Below, in pieces: positions 13,902 to 24,116 of a stretch of 53,382 nucleotides of DNA (position 1 is the stretch's first letter; the number at the start of each line of letters is the position of its first letter). The position numbers and the translations under genes were made by a program. Origin of the DNA: Salinicola peritrichatus. GTDB lineage: Bacteria > Pseudomonadota > Gammaproteobacteria > Pseudomonadales > Halomonadaceae. The notes beneath the pieces are model-generated. The model saw only the letters and a program-made list of their open reading frames with translations. It did not search any database and was not told the origin of the DNA. The DNA is taken from positions 223 to 53,604 of the forward strand of contig NZ_PZJU01000018.1 in assembly GCF_003206715.1 (NCBI RefSeq), in the 5' to 3' direction.

Positions 13902-15017
13902 TCAGGCGAGCGAACGGCGCAGGCGGAGCAGAGCGAAAAGGAAAAACACGGTACCGATCACGGCCAGCGCCAGCAGTTGTGGCCAGACGATGGCCAGACC
14001 GGCACCGCGAAACAGGATGTGTTGACCGAGCTCGACGAAGTGTGTGGTCGGTGCCAGCAGCATGATGTGCTGAACCACTTCAGGCATGCTTTCTCGCGGG
14101 GTCATGCCGCCGGAGAGGACTTGCAACGGGATCAGCGCCAGGATGATGAGCAGGCCGAGTTGTGGCATCGAGCGGGCAACGGTGCCGAAGAAGATGCCCA
14201 TCGATGTGGTAGCGAACAGGTGCAGGGCCGTACCTAGCAGGAATAGCGTCATCGAGCCTCGCAATGGTATCCCCATCCAGCCGCCGACGATGAAATAAAG
14301 TGACAGCGCGGTGCTTACCAATACCACCAGTCCCATCGACCACACTTTGGCCGCCATGATCTCGAACGGCGTGAGCGGCATGACCAGCAGGTGCTCGATC
14401 GTGCCGTGCTCCCGTTCCCGGATGAGTGCGGCACCGGTCAGGATGATCGACAGCATGGTGATTTGATTGATGACTTCGTTGATCGCGCCGAACCAGGATT
14501 GGGTCAGGTTGGGGTTGTAGCGCGTGCGGATCACCGCCTGCACGGGGCGGGTAGAAGGGACTCCGCTGCCTTGCAGGAATACCATGACCTCGTCGTTGAT
14601 GATCTGCTGGATATAGCCGGCGCCGGTGAATGCCTGGCTGATTTGGGTGGCGTCGACATTCAACTGGATCGAGGTCTGCCCTCCGCGCAGCAGGTCATGC
14701 TGGAAATCGGGCGGGATGTTCAGGGCGAAGGTATAGCGCCCCTCGTCCATGCCCTCGTCCATGTCGGCATGGTCGGTCAGTACCGGTTCGAGAAAGTAGG
14801 GTTCCTGAAAGGCATCGATGAGGCGTTGAGAGATGGGTGAGCGATCCTCGTCCACCATCGCGATACTGGCACGGTGGGGCGTTTCCGGGACACTGGTGGA
14901 ACTCGAATAGACGCTCAGGGTGAAGGCATAGAGAATCAGCACGGCCATGGCCGGATCGCGTGCCAGGGTACGCAACTCCTTGATGCCCAGATACAGGATG
15001 TTCGATAGCGAGCGCAT
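13902..15017 (-). CDS. yhhJ: ABC transporter permease, YhhJ type
   Basis: 371 residues of the ABC-2 membrane family. One N-terminal membrane helix (about 22-38), a periplasmic domain of about 130 residues with STSVPETP and VPSTRPVQAVIRTRYNPN, then five to six helices from about residue 175 and the typical EREHGTIEHLLVMPLTPFEI cytoplasmic coupling segment. It forms the export channel together with the permease half of the RbbA-like protein encoded upstream, from which it is separated by one base. The C-terminal Arg-rich end (RLRRSLA) is usual. The substrate cannot be told from sequence. Confidence 0.88.
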   Translation of the reverse strand: MRSLSNILYLGIKELRTLARDPAMAVLILYAFTLSVYSSSTSVPETPHRASIAMVDEDRSPISQRLIDAFQEPYFLEPVLTDHADMDEGMDEGRYTFALNIPPDFQHDLLRGGQTSIQLNVDATQISQAFTGAGYIQQIINDEVMVFLQGSGVPSTRPVQAVIRTRYNPNLTQSWFGAINEVINQITMLSIILTGAALIREREHGTIEHLLVMPLTPFEIMAAKVWSMGLVVLVSTALSLYFIVGGWMGIPLRGSMTLFLLGTALHLFATTSMGIFFGTVARSMPQLGLLIILALIPLQVLSGGMTPRESMPEVVQHIMLLAPTTHFVELGQHILFRGAGLAIVWPQLLALAVIGTVFFLFALLRLRRSLA

Positions 15018-15018
15018 C

Positions 15019-17748
15019 CTATTTCTCCTGCTTCTTCAGGCCCGCCAGACTCGCCAACGTGAGTACCGGGATCGTGATTGCCAGCGCCAGGAAGTAGGGC
15101 CATAGCTCGAACATGCCAAGCGACTTGGAAAAGACGCCACGACTGATGGTCAGGAAGTGGCTGGTTGGGTAGAGGTGGCCCACGACTGTCGCGGCACCCT
15201 CCAGCGTGGAGACCGGGTGCAGCAACCCTGAGAACTGGATGGCGGGAACCAGGGTGGCGATGGCGGTGCCGAATACCGCGGCGATCTGACTGTTGAGCAG
15301 TGCCGAGATCAACAGTCCCAATCCGGTGGCGCAGAGCACGTAGAGCAGAGCCCCCACGCCGAGTACCAGCAGGCTGCCTTTGACGGGTACGTCGAAAACG
15401 AAGATCGACAGCAGTACCAACAGCAGGAAGTTGACCATCCCCATGGCCACGTAGGGCAACTGCTTGCCGATAAGGAACTCCAGACGCGTGACCGGAGTGA
15501 CGTAGAAGTTGATGATCGAACCCAGTTCCTTCTCCCTGACCACGCCGAGTGCGGTGAGCATCGCAGGGATCATCATCAGCAGCAGCGGAATGACCGCCGG
15601 CACCATCGCCGGCAGGCTCTGTACATCGGGGTTGTAGCGATAGCGCAGGGCAACGTCGACCGGCTGAGCCGTGTCGCTGCCGGCCTCCCGGGCCAATTGC
15701 TGCAGATAGGCGGTATGGATACCTTGCACATAGCCGGTAATCGTCTGGGCCCGGCTCGGCATCGCACCGTCGACCCAGAATGCCACCTCGGGGGAATCGC
15801 CGCGCTTGAGATCACGGCCGAACCGGGGCGGAATTTCCACCGCGAGGCTGATCTCTCCACGTTGCAGGCGTTCGTCCATCTCGTCGTAGCTTTGCAACGG
15901 TGCCTTTTCGCTGAAGTAGCGTGAGCCGGAGAGATTGAGGGTGTAGTTCTGGCTGGTGGTGGTCTGGTCACGGTCGAGCACGGCGAAGGAAAGATTCTCG
16001 ACGTCCATGTTGATGCCATAGCCAATGATGAACATCAAAATCAGCGTGCCTGCCAGGGCCAGGGTGGCGCGGATCGGATCGCGCCGCAGCTCCATGCTCT
16101 CGCGTCGGGCATAACTCGACAGTCGACGCCAACTGAAGCGGGGCGGCGCGCTCTCCGAGGCGGTGTCGCTGGCTGGAACGACGACGATCTCCCCGTTCGT
16201 GGCCGTTGGGGGCTCCGGCGTATCGCTGGCCTCCTTCAGGTACTCGATGAAGGTCTCTTCCAGGTCGTCGTGTCCACGCTTGGCCATCAACGCCTGGGGA
16301 GTGTCGCTATCGAGCACTCTGCCGGCGTGCATCAGCGAGATGCGATCGCAGCGCAGCGCCTCGTTCATGAAATGGGTGGAGATGAAGATGGTGACGCTGT
16401 CCTCGCGCGACATCCTCACCAGCAGCGACCAGAAACCGTCCCGGGCCACCGGATCGACCCCCGAGGTGGGCTCGTCCAGGATCAGGATTTCCGGTTCGTG
16501 CAGCACCGCCACCGCCAGCGAGAGACGCTGTCGGATACCGAGGGGTAGACTCCCCGGCAACTGGTCGGCGACATCGCCCAGGTCGAACTGCTCCAGCAAC
16601 TGTTGGCGGCGAGTGGCATGCCGCTGTGGCGAGAGCTGGAACAGCCGCGCATGCAGGTCGATGTTCTGGCGCACCGTCAACTCGCCATAGAGCGAAAATG
16701 CCTGCGACATGTAACCGACCCGGCGCCGGGTCTCGATATCCCTGGGATCGACCGGCTGGCCGAACAGCGAAGCTTCGCCTTCCTCGAACGACAGCAGACC
16801 CGTCAGCATCTTCATGGTGGTGGACTTGCCACAGCCGTTGGAGCCGAGAAAACCGAAGATTTCTCCACGTTCGATGCGAAAGTCGACATGGTCGACGGCG
16901 GTGAAATCGCCGAAACGCTTGGTCAGGCCGTGGGCCTCGATCGCCACCTCGGTATCGGTCTGGCGCGGTGGGATCTCCAACTCGACGTGACCCCGGCGTT
17001 TCTCCTCGGGCAGCAATTGGACGAAGGCGGCTTCCAGCGAGTTGCAGAGGGTTCGTTCGAGCAGTGCCCCGGGTTCGCCCCGGTCGAGTATCACGCCGGC
17101 ATCCATGGCGATCAGCCAGTCGAAACCCTGGGCTTCGTCCATATAGGCGGTGGCGACGATCACGCTCATCTGCGGACGCTGCTGGCGTATGCGCGAAATC
17201 AGCTCCCAGAACTGACTGCGCGACAGCGGATCGACCCCGGTCGTGGGCTCGTCGAGAATCAACAGGTCGGGATCGTGAATCAGCGCGCAGCAGAGTCCCA
17301 GCTTCTGTTTCATGCCGCCGGAGAGCTTGCCCGCCGGCCGCTCGGTGAACTGCTCCAATCCGGTACTGGCGGTCAGTTCGCGGATGCGGCGATCGCGTTC
17401 CTGGCCATCCTGGCCGAACAGACGGCCGAAGAACTCGAGATTCTCGCGCACGCTGAGGGTAGGGTAGAGGTTCTTGCCCAGGCCCTGGGGCATATAGGCG
17501 ATCCGGGGGCCGGTCAGGCGGCGCTGGGTGGCATCGCTCATGTCCGCGCCGAGCACCTGGATCCGCCCCGACTGGATTCGCCGGGCGCCGGCGATCAGCG
17601 CCAGCAAGCTGGATTTACCGACTCCATCGGGCCCGATCAGACCGACCATGCGCCGGGCGGGAATCTCCAGGGTCAGGTCGTCGAGCGCGAGGTTGTTGCC
17701 ATAGCGCAGGGTGATTTCCGACAGGACGGCGACGGTATCCTCGCTCAT
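15019..17748 (-). CDS. rbbA: RbbA-type ABC transporter: two ATPase domains fused to a permease
   Basis: 909 residues. The first ATPase domain (about 5-245) has Walker [10 protein letters not shown] (39-47), signature LSGGMKQKL and Walker [14 protein letters not shown]. The second (about 265-500) has Walker [10 protein letters not shown] (302-310), Walker [15 protein letters not shown], and a non-standard signature LPLGIRQRL in place of LSGGQ, a known feature of this family. From about residue 545 follows an ABC-2 permease half with a large periplasmic loop and the [20 protein letters not shown] coupling segment. The start codon overlaps the stop of the HlyD gene (ATGA). E. coli RbbA has been linked both to ribosome binding and to membrane export; here the gene order points to efflux. 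Confidence 0.9.
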   Translation of the reverse strand: MSEDTVAVLSEITLRYGNNLALDDLTLEIPARRMVGLIGPDGVGKSSLLALIAGARRIQSGRIQVLGADMSDATQRRLTGPRIAYMPQGLGKNLYPTLSVRENLEFFGRLFGQDGQERDRRIRELTASTGLEQFTERPAGKLSGGMKQKLGLCCALIHDPDLLILDEPTTGVDPLSRSQFWELISRIRQQRPQMSVIVATAYMDEAQGFDWLIAMDAGVILDRGEPGALLERTLCNSLEAAFVQLLPEEKRRGHVELEIPPRQTDTEVAIEAHGLTKRFGDFTAVDHVDFRIERGEIFGFLGSNGCGKSTTMKMLTGLLSFEEGEASLFGQPVDPRDIETRRRVGYMSQAFSLYGELTVRQNIDLHARLFQLSPQRHATRRQQLLEQFDLGDVADQLPGSLPLGIRQRLSLAVAVLHEPEILILDEPTSGVDPVARDGFWSLLVRMSREDSVTIFISTHFMNEALRCDRISLMHAGRVLDSDTPQALMAKRGHDDLEETFIEYLKEASDTPEPPTATNGEIVVVPASDTASESAPPRFSWRRLSSYARRESMELRRDPIRATLALAGTLILMFIIGYGINMDVENLSFAVLDRDQTTTSQNYTLNLSGSRYFSEKAPLQSYDEMDERLQRGEISLAVEIPPRFGRDLKRGDSPEVAFWVDGAMPSRAQTITGYVQGIHTAYLQQLAREAGSDTAQPVDVALRYRYNPDVQSLPAMVPAVIPLLLMMIPAMLTALGVVREKELGSIINFYVTPVTRLEFLIGKQLPYVAMGMVNFLLLVLLSIFVFDVPVKGSLLVLGVGALLYVLCATGLGLLISALLNSQIAAVFGTAIATLVPAIQFSGLLHPVSTLEGAATVVGHLYPTSHFLTISRGVFSKSLGMFELWPYFLALAITIPVLTLASLAGLKKQEK

Positions 17749-18821
17749 GAGGCGACGTTCACGCGCAGTTCATCCGGCCACTCGGCGTCCGGGTCGAGCT
17801 TCAGATAAGCTTCGCCGGGCAGCCCCGTCTTGACCTGCTGGATATGCTCGTGCAGCAGTTGGGGGGCGATACGGGCGCGGATGCGGAACATCAGTTTTTC
17901 CCGCTCGTTTTCGGTTTCCACCGTCTTGGGGGTGAACTGGGCCACGCTGGAGACGAAGCTGACCCTGGCCGGCAGCACGTAACCGGGCGCGGCGTCCAGG
18001 ATCAGGTGGACTTCGTCGCCGAGGGCGACCCGGCCGGCCTGGCTGGTGGGCAGGAAGAAGGTCATGTAGACGTCGGTGAGATCGACCAGGTTGAGCACCT
18101 TGCCACCGGCCGCGAGCACCTCGCCGGGTTCCACCACACGATACTGCACCCGGGCCAGACGGTCGGAACGCAGCAGGCTGTCCTCGATGTCCGATTGCAC
18201 CCGCTCGACGCTGGCCTGGGCCGCGGCGATCGCCGACTGCGCTTCGATCACCTGGGAGCGGGCCGCGGCCACACTGGCCTGGGCCGCCGAGACCTGGGCC
18301 CGGGAAGCCGCCAATGCCGCCTGGGCGCTCTGCATCGCGGCACGATCGTCGTCGACCTGCTGGTGAGAGATCACGTTGCGCTCGAGCAAGGCGTTGGAAC
18401 GTTCGAAGCGCTTCCGGGCGGCGTTGAGTTCGGCTTCGCGTTGATGCACCGTCGCTTCGGCGGCGGCCTGGTTGCTCTCGTTCTGGGCCACCCCGGCGCG
18501 AGCGGTCTGCAGGGCGTTGCGGCTGCGTTGCAGCTCCGCCTCGGTCTGGCGCCGCTCGGCTTCCAAACTCTGGGTATCCATGCGAGCCACCACCTGGCCA
18601 GGTTCCACGAAGTCGCCCTCTTTGACCAGGATTTCCGTCACCCGTCCGGCGAGCTTGGTGGCGACATCGATCTCGGTCGCCTCGATGCGTCCGTTGCCAC
18701 TGGCGATGGCATCGCCGTAGCCCTGGGGTTTCAGCATTTGCCAGGCCAGCGCTCCCGCCACGGCCACCACGACCACGGCGATCGATGCTCGAATCAGGAG
18801 TCGCTTCTGCTTGGGGGTCAT
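17745..18821 (-). CDS. yhiI: HlyD-family membrane fusion protein, YhiI type
   Basis: 358 residues, with an N-terminal membrane anchor (about 8-28), a first lipoyl half ([20 protein letters not shown]), a long alpha-helical hairpin rich in Ala, Gln and Glu (about 85-215), the second lipoyl half and a beta-barrel region. It bridges the inner-membrane ABC exporter to an outer-membrane channel. The ATG at 18821 with GAGG upstream is preferred over a TTG 33 nt further upstream. It is the first gene of the yhiI-rbbA-yhhJ operon; no outer-membrane TolC-like gene is present here. Confidence 0.9.
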   Translation of the reverse strand: MTPKQKRLLIRASIAVVVVAVAGALAWQMLKPQGYGDAIASGNGRIEATEIDVATKLAGRVTEILVKEGDFVEPGQVVARMDTQSLEAERRQTEAELQRSRNALQTARAGVAQNESNQAAAEATVHQREAELNAARKRFERSNALLERNVISHQQVDDDRAAMQSAQAALAASRAQVSAAQASVAAARSQVIEAQSAIAAAQASVERVQSDIEDSLLRSDRLARVQYRVVEPGEVLAAGGKVLNLVDLTDVYMTFFLPTSQAGRVALGDEVHLILDAAPGYVLPARVSFVSSVAQFTPKTVETENEREKLMFRIRARIAPQLLHEHIQQVKTGLPGEAYLKLDPDAEWPDELRVNVAS

Positions 18822-18860
18822 CGTGGCGCGTCCTCGTGGCGTCGTTGTCGGCAAGGGGAA

Positions 18861-18885
18861 GTGATCAAGGCGGGAGCATGATCAC
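18861..18885. promoter_or_regulatory. Inverted repeat upstream of the ABC exporter operon
   Basis: GTGATCA (18861-18867) and TGATCAC (18879-18885) form a perfect 7-bp inverted repeat with an 11-bp spacer, 40-64 bp upstream of the yhiI start. It may be an operator for an unlinked repressor. The role is inferred from position only. Confidence 0.35.
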
Positions 18886-19169
18886 GCAAAATCGTGGCAC
18901 ATTCCCCGTGACATAACCGCGCAACCCGCGGTCGATGACGGAAAAAGGCTTGCTGTTCAGGCCGGCTCCGATCGTTCCTCAGCCTTAACGTAACGGTATC
19001 GCCTTCGAACTGCCAGCCTGGCCGCTTCGGCAAGTCGTTCCCCAGTCTTGCCTGCGGCAATTTTACCCTTGTGGTGGCCAGATATCTGGAGTTGAGTGGA
19101 GGCGTCGACATGCGAATGCCGACTCCGTATCCAATCGAACCGGCCCTGGGCCGAGATGAGGAGGGAGGT

Positions 19170-20198
19170 ATGTCCGATGTCATGAAGGCGGCGGTTGTCC
19201 ACGCGTTTGGCCAGCCGCTAGCGATCGAAGAGGTGCCAGTGCCGCAACCCGGGCCGGGAGAGGTGCTGGTCAAGATCAAGGCCAGCGGTGTCTGTCACAC
19301 CGATCTGCACGCCGCCCATGGAGATTGGCCGGTCAAGCCGACACCTCCTTTCATTCCGGGGCACGAGGGCGCCGGCGTAGTCGTTGCCCTGGGCGATGGC
19401 GTCACGCATCTCAAGGAGGGCGATTCCGTCGGCATCGCGTGGCTGCACGACGCCTGTGGGCACTGCGAATTCTGCCTCACCGGATGGGAGACGCTGTGCG
19501 AAAGCCAGAACATGAGCGGTTATACCGTCAACGGTAGCTTCGCCGAGTACGCCATCGGCAACGCCGACTATGTCGCACGCTTGCCGGAAGGTGTCGACTA
19601 TGCCGCCATCGCGCCGATCCTGTGTGCCGGCATCACCACCTACAAAGGTATCAAGGAGACCGACGCCAAGCCGGGGGAGTGGGTCGCGATCTCCGGTATC
19701 GGCGGCCTGGGCCACGTGGCGGTGCAGTATGCCAAGGCGATGGGCCTGCACGTGGTGGCGCTGGACGTCTCTCCAGAGAAGCTAGACCTGGCCAAACGGC
19801 TCGGTGCCGATGTCGCGGTCAATGCCCGGGACGATGACGCCGTCGATCAGGTGATCGCCGCGACGCAAGGCGGTGCGCACGGGGTGCTGGTCACCGCGGT
19901 TTCGGTGCCGGCTTTCAATCAGGCGCTCAACTACGTGCGTCGCAAGGGGACCATCAGCCTCAACGGTCTGCCGCCGGGAGAGTTCGAGACACCGATCTTC
20001 GACGTCGTGCTGAAGCGCATTACCTTGCGCGGTTCCATCGTCGGGACGCGCAACGATATGGCGGAGGCCTTGCGCTTTGCCGCCGAGGGCAAGGTCAAGA
20101 CCCATATCCACAAGGCCAAGCTCGAGGATGTCAATCAGATCTTCAGCGATCTCGAGAACGGCACCGTAGATGGCCGCATGGTCATGGTCATGGAGTGA
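19170..20198 (+). CDS. adhP: Zinc-dependent alcohol dehydrogenase, AdhP type
   Basis: 342 residues. Catalytic zinc ligands Cys42, His65-Glu66 and a later Cys ([13 protein letters not shown]), and the structural zinc set Cys96, Cys99, Cys102 and Cys110 ([15 protein letters not shown]) are all present. The Rossmann motif is GIGGLGHVA and strand 2 ends in Asp (VVALDVS), typical of NAD-dependent enzymes. It interconverts ethanol or other primary alcohols and aldehydes. GGAGGGAGG before the ATG at 19170 defines the start; the upstream in-frame extension has no ribosome site. Single gene, convergent with the V-ATPase operon. No FNR-type site is seen upstream (18886-19169). Confidence 0.93.
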   Translation: MSDVMKAAVVHAFGQPLAIEEVPVPQPGPGEVLVKIKASGVCHTDLHAAHGDWPVKPTPPFIPGHEGAGVVVALGDGVTHLKEGDSVGIAWLHDACGHCEFCLTGWETLCESQNMSGYTVNGSFAEYAIGNADYVARLPEGVDYAAIAPILCAGITTYKGIKETDAKPGEWVAISGIGGLGHVAVQYAKAMGLHVVALDVSPEKLDLAKRLGADVAVNARDDDAVDQVIAATQGGAHGVLVTAVSVPAFNQALNYVRRKGTISLNGLPPGEFETPIFDVVLKRITLRGSIVGTRNDMAEALRFAAEGKVKTHIHKAKLEDVNQIFSDLENGTVDGRMVMVME

Positions 20199-20240
20199 CT
20201 CTTGGCGGTTGCTTTGACAATCAATGGTAATGGACGTAGG

Positions 20241-20293
20241 GGCGCTTTCCTGGAGTGGTGGCGGCAATCAGCCCACCATTCCGGGGAAGCGCC
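20241..20293. terminator. Long hairpin between convergent adhP and V-ATPase operon
   Basis: An imperfect stem of about 21 bp (GGCGCTTTCCTGGAGTGGTG from 20241 paired with the region ending at 20293) sits in the 119-bp gap between the two convergent 3' ends. There is no U-tract, so it may work as a bidirectional barrier. Confidence 0.5.
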
Positions 20294-20317
20294 TCGCCAT
20301 GTTGCCCGAACTCCCGT

Positions 20318-22231
20318 TCAGCTTTGTTCCGTGCTTCTTGCCTTGTCCCCGGTGACCGTCGTCTTGGCTTCGGTCCCGGTTCCGCCCTGTGTGGATGTCT
20401 CGAGCAGACTCTCGATGGCTTGCCGGTATTGCCGATAGCTGTCGCTGTCGAACTCGGCATAGTTGAGGTTGCGGAACAGGTCGGTGAAGCGGGTGAAGGT
20501 CTCGCGGATGCGCTGTTTGCCATCGAACGTCAGCGGTGCATCGATCAGCCGCATCAGCAGTTCGATCGTAGCCTTCTGACGATCGAGAGAGGTGGAGGCA
20601 TCGACCTTGTCGAAGGCGTCCTGCTGCAGGTAGACCATGTCGATCAGCAATGCCTTCTGCTGGGTCAGGAAGTCGGCATCGCCGATCCCTTCCTCGCCGG
20701 TGACCTGCATCATGCGCTGGATCTCGTCGCCTTCATGGAGCAACGCCTTGAGCCGGTCGATGTCGGCCTGCCAGTGTTCGCCCATGGTCTTGCGGAACCA
20801 GGCGGAAAGCTGGTCGGCATAGCGCGACCAGGAGATCAGCGGGTCGACGGCGGGGTAGAAGCGCTTGTAGGCGCGATCGTAGCTCAGGCCGAGAAAGGTC
20901 TTGACGGTGCTCAGCGTGCCCTGGGTCACCGGCTCCTCGAAGTTGCCGCCGGCGGGGGAGACGGTACCGATCAGGGTCAGGCTGCCGCTCTCCTCATGGG
21001 CGGTACCGAGCACGCCGGCGCGTTCGTAGAGCTTGCGGATCGATGACTCGAGGTAGGCGGGGAACGCTTCCTCGCCGGGAATCTCCTCCAGCCGCCCGGA
21101 AGTCTCGCGCATCGCCTGGGCCCAGCGCGAGGTGGAATCGGCGATCAACAGCACGTCGTAGCCCATCTGCCGGTAGTATTCGCCGAGTGTCGTGCCGGTA
21201 TGGATCGAAGCCTCGCGCGCGGCGACCGGCATCGAGGAGGTATTGCAGACGATGATGGTGCGGTCCATCAGCGTGCCGCCGGTGCGAGGGTCCGCCAATT
21301 GCGGGTATTCGGTGATGGTCTCCACCACTTCCCCGGCGCGTTCGCCACAGGCCACGATGATCACGATATCGACGTCCGAATAACGCGAGATCAGGTTCTG
21401 CAGCACCGTCTTGCCGGCGCCGAAGGGACCGGGAATGCAGGCGGTGCCGCCCTTGGCGATGGGAAAGAAGGTGTCGATCAGGCGGATGGTGGTGGTCAGC
21501 GGGGTCTCGGGATAGCGCCTTTCGATCTGGCCTTGGTCGACCAGTTCCTGGCTCAGCGGATGGCGTACCGGCCAGTGCTGGGTCATGGTCACCGGATGCT
21601 CGCTGCCCGCCTCGTCGACCAGCCGAGCGACGACGGTATCGATGGTGAAGGTCCCGGCCTGGATCCAGGCCACCTTGAAGCTTCCGCGCAGCGCGAAGGG
21701 GACGAAGATCCGATGACTGAAGCGACCCTCCTGGACCGTGCCCAGCACGTCTCCGGAAACGACCTCGTCGCCGCTGCGCACGTGGGCTTCGAACGACCAC
21801 TCGCGCTTGTCGTCCAGCGCGCGCTCCTCGGTGCCGCGCTGGAGAAAGGTGCCACCGCGTTCCAGCAGGCGTGGCAGCGGGTTTTGCAGGCCATCGTAGA
21901 TCTGCCCCAGCAGGCCGGGGCCGAGTTCCACCGTCAACTGTTCGCCGCTCTGGATCACCGGGTCGCCGACCCCCAGGTTGCGGGTATCCTCGTAGACCTG
22001 GACGTCGGCCTGGCCGCCGCGAACCCGAAGTACCTCGGCCTTGAGCAGCGTGCGGGCCATGCCGGCATCCGGGGGTGGGCAGAGATAGACCACCTCGTTC
22101 TTGATCAGACTGCCCTGGGCAGTATCGTCGAGCATGATGGTAACGACGTCGTCGTTGATGGCGACGACCCTGGCGGTGGCGTCCGTCGGCGTCCCGGGGG
22201 CCGGCGTTGGGGAAGTGGCAGCCTGTGTCAT
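20318..22231 (-). CDS. V-type ATPase catalytic subunit A
   Basis: 637 residues; the catalytic subunit of the V1/A1 head. Walker A is GPFGAGKT (about 268-275), Walker B and the arginine-containing [20 protein letters not shown] segment follow, and the long non-homologous region (about 110-210) special to V-type A subunits is present. The start ATG overlaps the stop of the DUF2764 gene (ATGA). It is the last gene of the ATPase series, whereas in most bacterial V-ATPase operons A directly precedes B. Confidence 0.95.
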   Translation of the reverse strand: MTQAATSPTPAPGTPTDATARVVAINDDVVTIMLDDTAQGSLIKNEVVYLCPPPDAGMARTLLKAEVLRVRGGQADVQVYEDTRNLGVGDPVIQSGEQLTVELGPGLLGQIYDGLQNPLPRLLERGGTFLQRGTEERALDDKREWSFEAHVRSGDEVVSGDVLGTVQEGRFSHRIFVPFALRGSFKVAWIQAGTFTIDTVVARLVDEAGSEHPVTMTQHWPVRHPLSQELVDQGQIERRYPETPLTTTIRLIDTFFPIAKGGTACIPGPFGAGKTVLQNLISRYSDVDIVIIVACGERAGEVVETITEYPQLADPRTGGTLMDRTIIVCNTSSMPVAAREASIHTGTTLGEYYRQMGYDVLLIADSTSRWAQAMRETSGRLEEIPGEEAFPAYLESSIRKLYERAGVLGTAHEESGSLTLIGTVSPAGGNFEEPVTQGTLSTVKTFLGLSYDRAYKRFYPAVDPLISWSRYADQLSAWFRKTMGEHWQADIDRLKALLHEGDEIQRMMQVTGEEGIGDADFLTQQKALLIDMVYLQQDAFDKVDASTSLDRQKATIELLMRLIDAPLTFDGKQRIRETFTRFTDLFRNLNYAEFDSDSYRQYRQAIESLLETSTQGGTGTEAKTTVTGDKARSTEQS

Positions 22232-22950
22232 GATGCGTTGGTCTCGAAGTGAGTGACGAAATCCTGGGCGGGAATGGCATCCACCCACCGCAGGAAGCGC
22301 TCGCGGGCGACATCGGTATCGCGTGGGGCGGCACGCTCCACCAGCCACCAGCGGTAGAGATAGAGCATGACATCCTCCAGTCCATAGGGATGGTCGGCGC
22401 GCTGGCGGCTGAAATGAGCCCAGGCGATCTCGACCAGCGCGCGTTCCAGTACCTCGGCGCGTTCACTGGATACCTGAGCGGCAAGGGACTCCAGGTAGGC
22501 ATGGCGGTGGTCGAGTTGGAACAGCGGGTGCGACCAGTGACGCACCAACTGGCGGCCCACCGTTGGCAACTCGGCCAGGGGGCCGGGCGCGATGCCACCG
22601 TGCTGGCGCAAGCGCAGGGCAGCGGTGAGGCCGTTGAGGGTCAGCCACCACTGCAGCCAGGCATGGGGTCGGCTCAGGGGATCGAGTTTTCCCAGCAGTT
22701 GGCGAGCACTGCGCAGCAACGCCACGTCGTCGTCGAAATGCCCCAGCCGCTGCGGAACCAGCAGGCGCTCCAATGCGTCGATCCAGGCCCGATCCTGTGT
22801 CTCCAGCAGGCCGAGGCGCTGTTCGAGCTGGACCCGCGTGATCGGCAGGCGCTGGTACTCATAAGGCCGTGGCAGGTGCGGCAAAGAACTCAGCAGCATG
22901 GTGTAGCGATAGGCGGTGAACGACAAACCGACCTCCTTACGATTGCGCAT
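22228..22950 (-). CDS. DUF2764-type V-ATPase-associated protein
   Basis: 240 residues, soluble, rich in Leu, Arg and Trp. It occupies the place between subunits E and A that in spirochaete, chlamydial and Bacteroidetes V-ATPase operons is filled by a DUF2764 protein, thought to play the part of subunit C/d linking head and membrane sector. N-terminal features (YRYTMLLSSLPHL) fit this family, in which a Tyr/Leu-rich N-terminus is common. The assignment rests largely on gene order. Confidence 0.7.
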   Translation of the reverse strand: MRNRKEVGLSFTAYRYTMLLSSLPHLPRPYEYQRLPITRVQLEQRLGLLETQDRAWIDALERLLVPQRLGHFDDDVALLRSARQLLGKLDPLSRPHAWLQWWLTLNGLTAALRLRQHGGIAPGPLAELPTVGRQLVRHWSHPLFQLDHRHAYLESLAAQVSSERAEVLERALVEIAWAHFSRQRADHPYGLEDVMLYLYRWWLVERAAPRDTDVARERFLRWVDAIPAQDFVTHFETNAS

Positions 22951-22985
22951 CCATCAACCGGTACCGCGCTTTCCCGGCCCTTGAA

Positions 22986-23660
22986 TCAATTGACCACCCC
23001 TTCCAGCAGGGCACGAAAACGCGGCTGCAGGTGGCGCAACAACATCGCGGCGATCGCCTCGTCGCTCAGGTCGACCTCGACCTGCCCGTTTTCGAGCACG
23101 AAGCGCACCCCGGCGGCGACCGTCTTGTCGCCCTTGAGCACGATGCCGCGTTCCAGCATCTTGCCGGCGACTTCCGCCAGCAGCGCCGGCAGCGGGCCCT
23201 CGTGCAGTGCCTTGGAATTGGCGCGCAACTCCTCGACGCCAACCACCCGTTCCGGCAGCAGAGCCTTGCCCTTCAAGTCTGGCGGAACCGGTTCACGGCC
23301 GGCCGCCTCCAGAATCAGTCGCGACAGCATCTCCGGAGACTCCAGCGACTCCCGGATCAGTGTCTGCAACTCGCGGGCGAACTGCTTGGCGAAAGTATCC
23401 TTGGCGGTCAGACAGAGATCGCGATAGGCCAACTGCAGCGCCTGGTGGCCGGATTGCCTCAGGGCCTCGGCCTCGGCCTCGGCCGCCGCGCGCACCGCGG
23501 TCGCCTCCTCCTCGGCCTGCTTGACCAGCCACTCGGCGCGTTGCTGCGCCTCCTCGATCATCTGCGTGGCTTGCTGGCGTCCCGCTTCGACGCCCTGCTC
23601 GCGCAGGCTGTCGATCAGCGCCTGGATGCCTTGGCTATTCGACTCGGCGGAAGAACTCAT
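22986..23660 (-). CDS. V-type ATPase subunit E
   Basis: 224 residues. A long charged coiled coil (about 15-110: EEAQQRAEWLVKQAEEEATA and an Ala/Glu-rich stretch) followed by a compact C-terminal domain (GVRFVLENGQVEVDLSDEAI and AAMLLRHLQPRFRALL) is the standard architecture of the peripheral stalk subunit E. It lies 9 bp after subunit K and 35 bp before the DUF2764 gene. No separate peripheral-stalk partner gene (G/H) is visible. Confidence 0.88.
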   Translation of the reverse strand: MSSSAESNSQGIQALIDSLREQGVEAGRQQATQMIEEAQQRAEWLVKQAEEEATAVRAAAEAEAEALRQSGHQALQLAYRDLCLTAKDTFAKQFARELQTLIRESLESPEMLSRLILEAAGREPVPPDLKGKALLPERVVGVEELRANSKALHEGPLPALLAEVAGKMLERGIVLKGDKTVAAGVRFVLENGQVEVDLSDEAIAAMLLRHLQPRFRALLEGVVN

Positions 23661-23669
23661 GGGTTGGCC

Positions 23670-24116
23670 TCAATCCGGTAACGATCCGCTCAGCACGAGC
23701 GCGAAGACGAAGGTGAACACCGCGAACCCCTCGACGATGGCCGCCGGCGCCAGCGACATGCCGAAGACCTCCGGCTTGTGCTTGGAGGCATCGATGGCAC
23801 TGACCAGGGAACGTCCCTGGTAGATGCCGTTGAACAGAAACGCGATACCCGAAAGCAGGCCGATGGCGGCGATGCCGGCACCGTTGGCCACGGTAACCTC
23901 GCGGTTGAGCGTGAACATGATCACGATGCCGAGGATCGCCTGGGTCGAGGGCATCGCGGCAACGCCGATGAACTTGCCGTAGCCGCTCTCGACATCCAGC
24001 ATCGCCCCGGCGGCGGCCTGGCCGGCCAGGGTACAGCCGATCGAACTGGCGATCGTACCTAGGGCAACCGGGGCATAGATGCCCATCCATCCGAGCACCA
24101 GAATCACTTGATCCAC
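23670..24116 (-). CDS. V-type ATPase rotor subunit K, with sodium-site residues
   Basis: 148 residues forming four membrane helices, a duplicated hairpin. The ion-site residues described for the sodium-transporting NtpK ring of Enterococcus hirae (Thr64, Gln65, Gln110, Glu139) have counterparts in Thr58 and Gln59 (AMPSTQA), Gln100 (IYQGR) and Glu129 (AAIVEGF). This suggests that the ring carries Na+. The start is a GTG at 24116 with GGAGGAG 6 nt upstream, inside the end of subunit I (13-nt overlap). Confidence 0.9.
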   Translation of the reverse strand: MDQVILVLGWMGIYAPVALGTIASSIGCTLAGQAAAGAMLDVESGYGKFIGVAAMPSTQAILGIVIMFTLNREVTVANGAGIAAIGLLSGIAFLFNGIYQGRSLVSAIDASKHKPEVFGMSLAPAAIVEGFAVFTFVFALVLSGSLPD

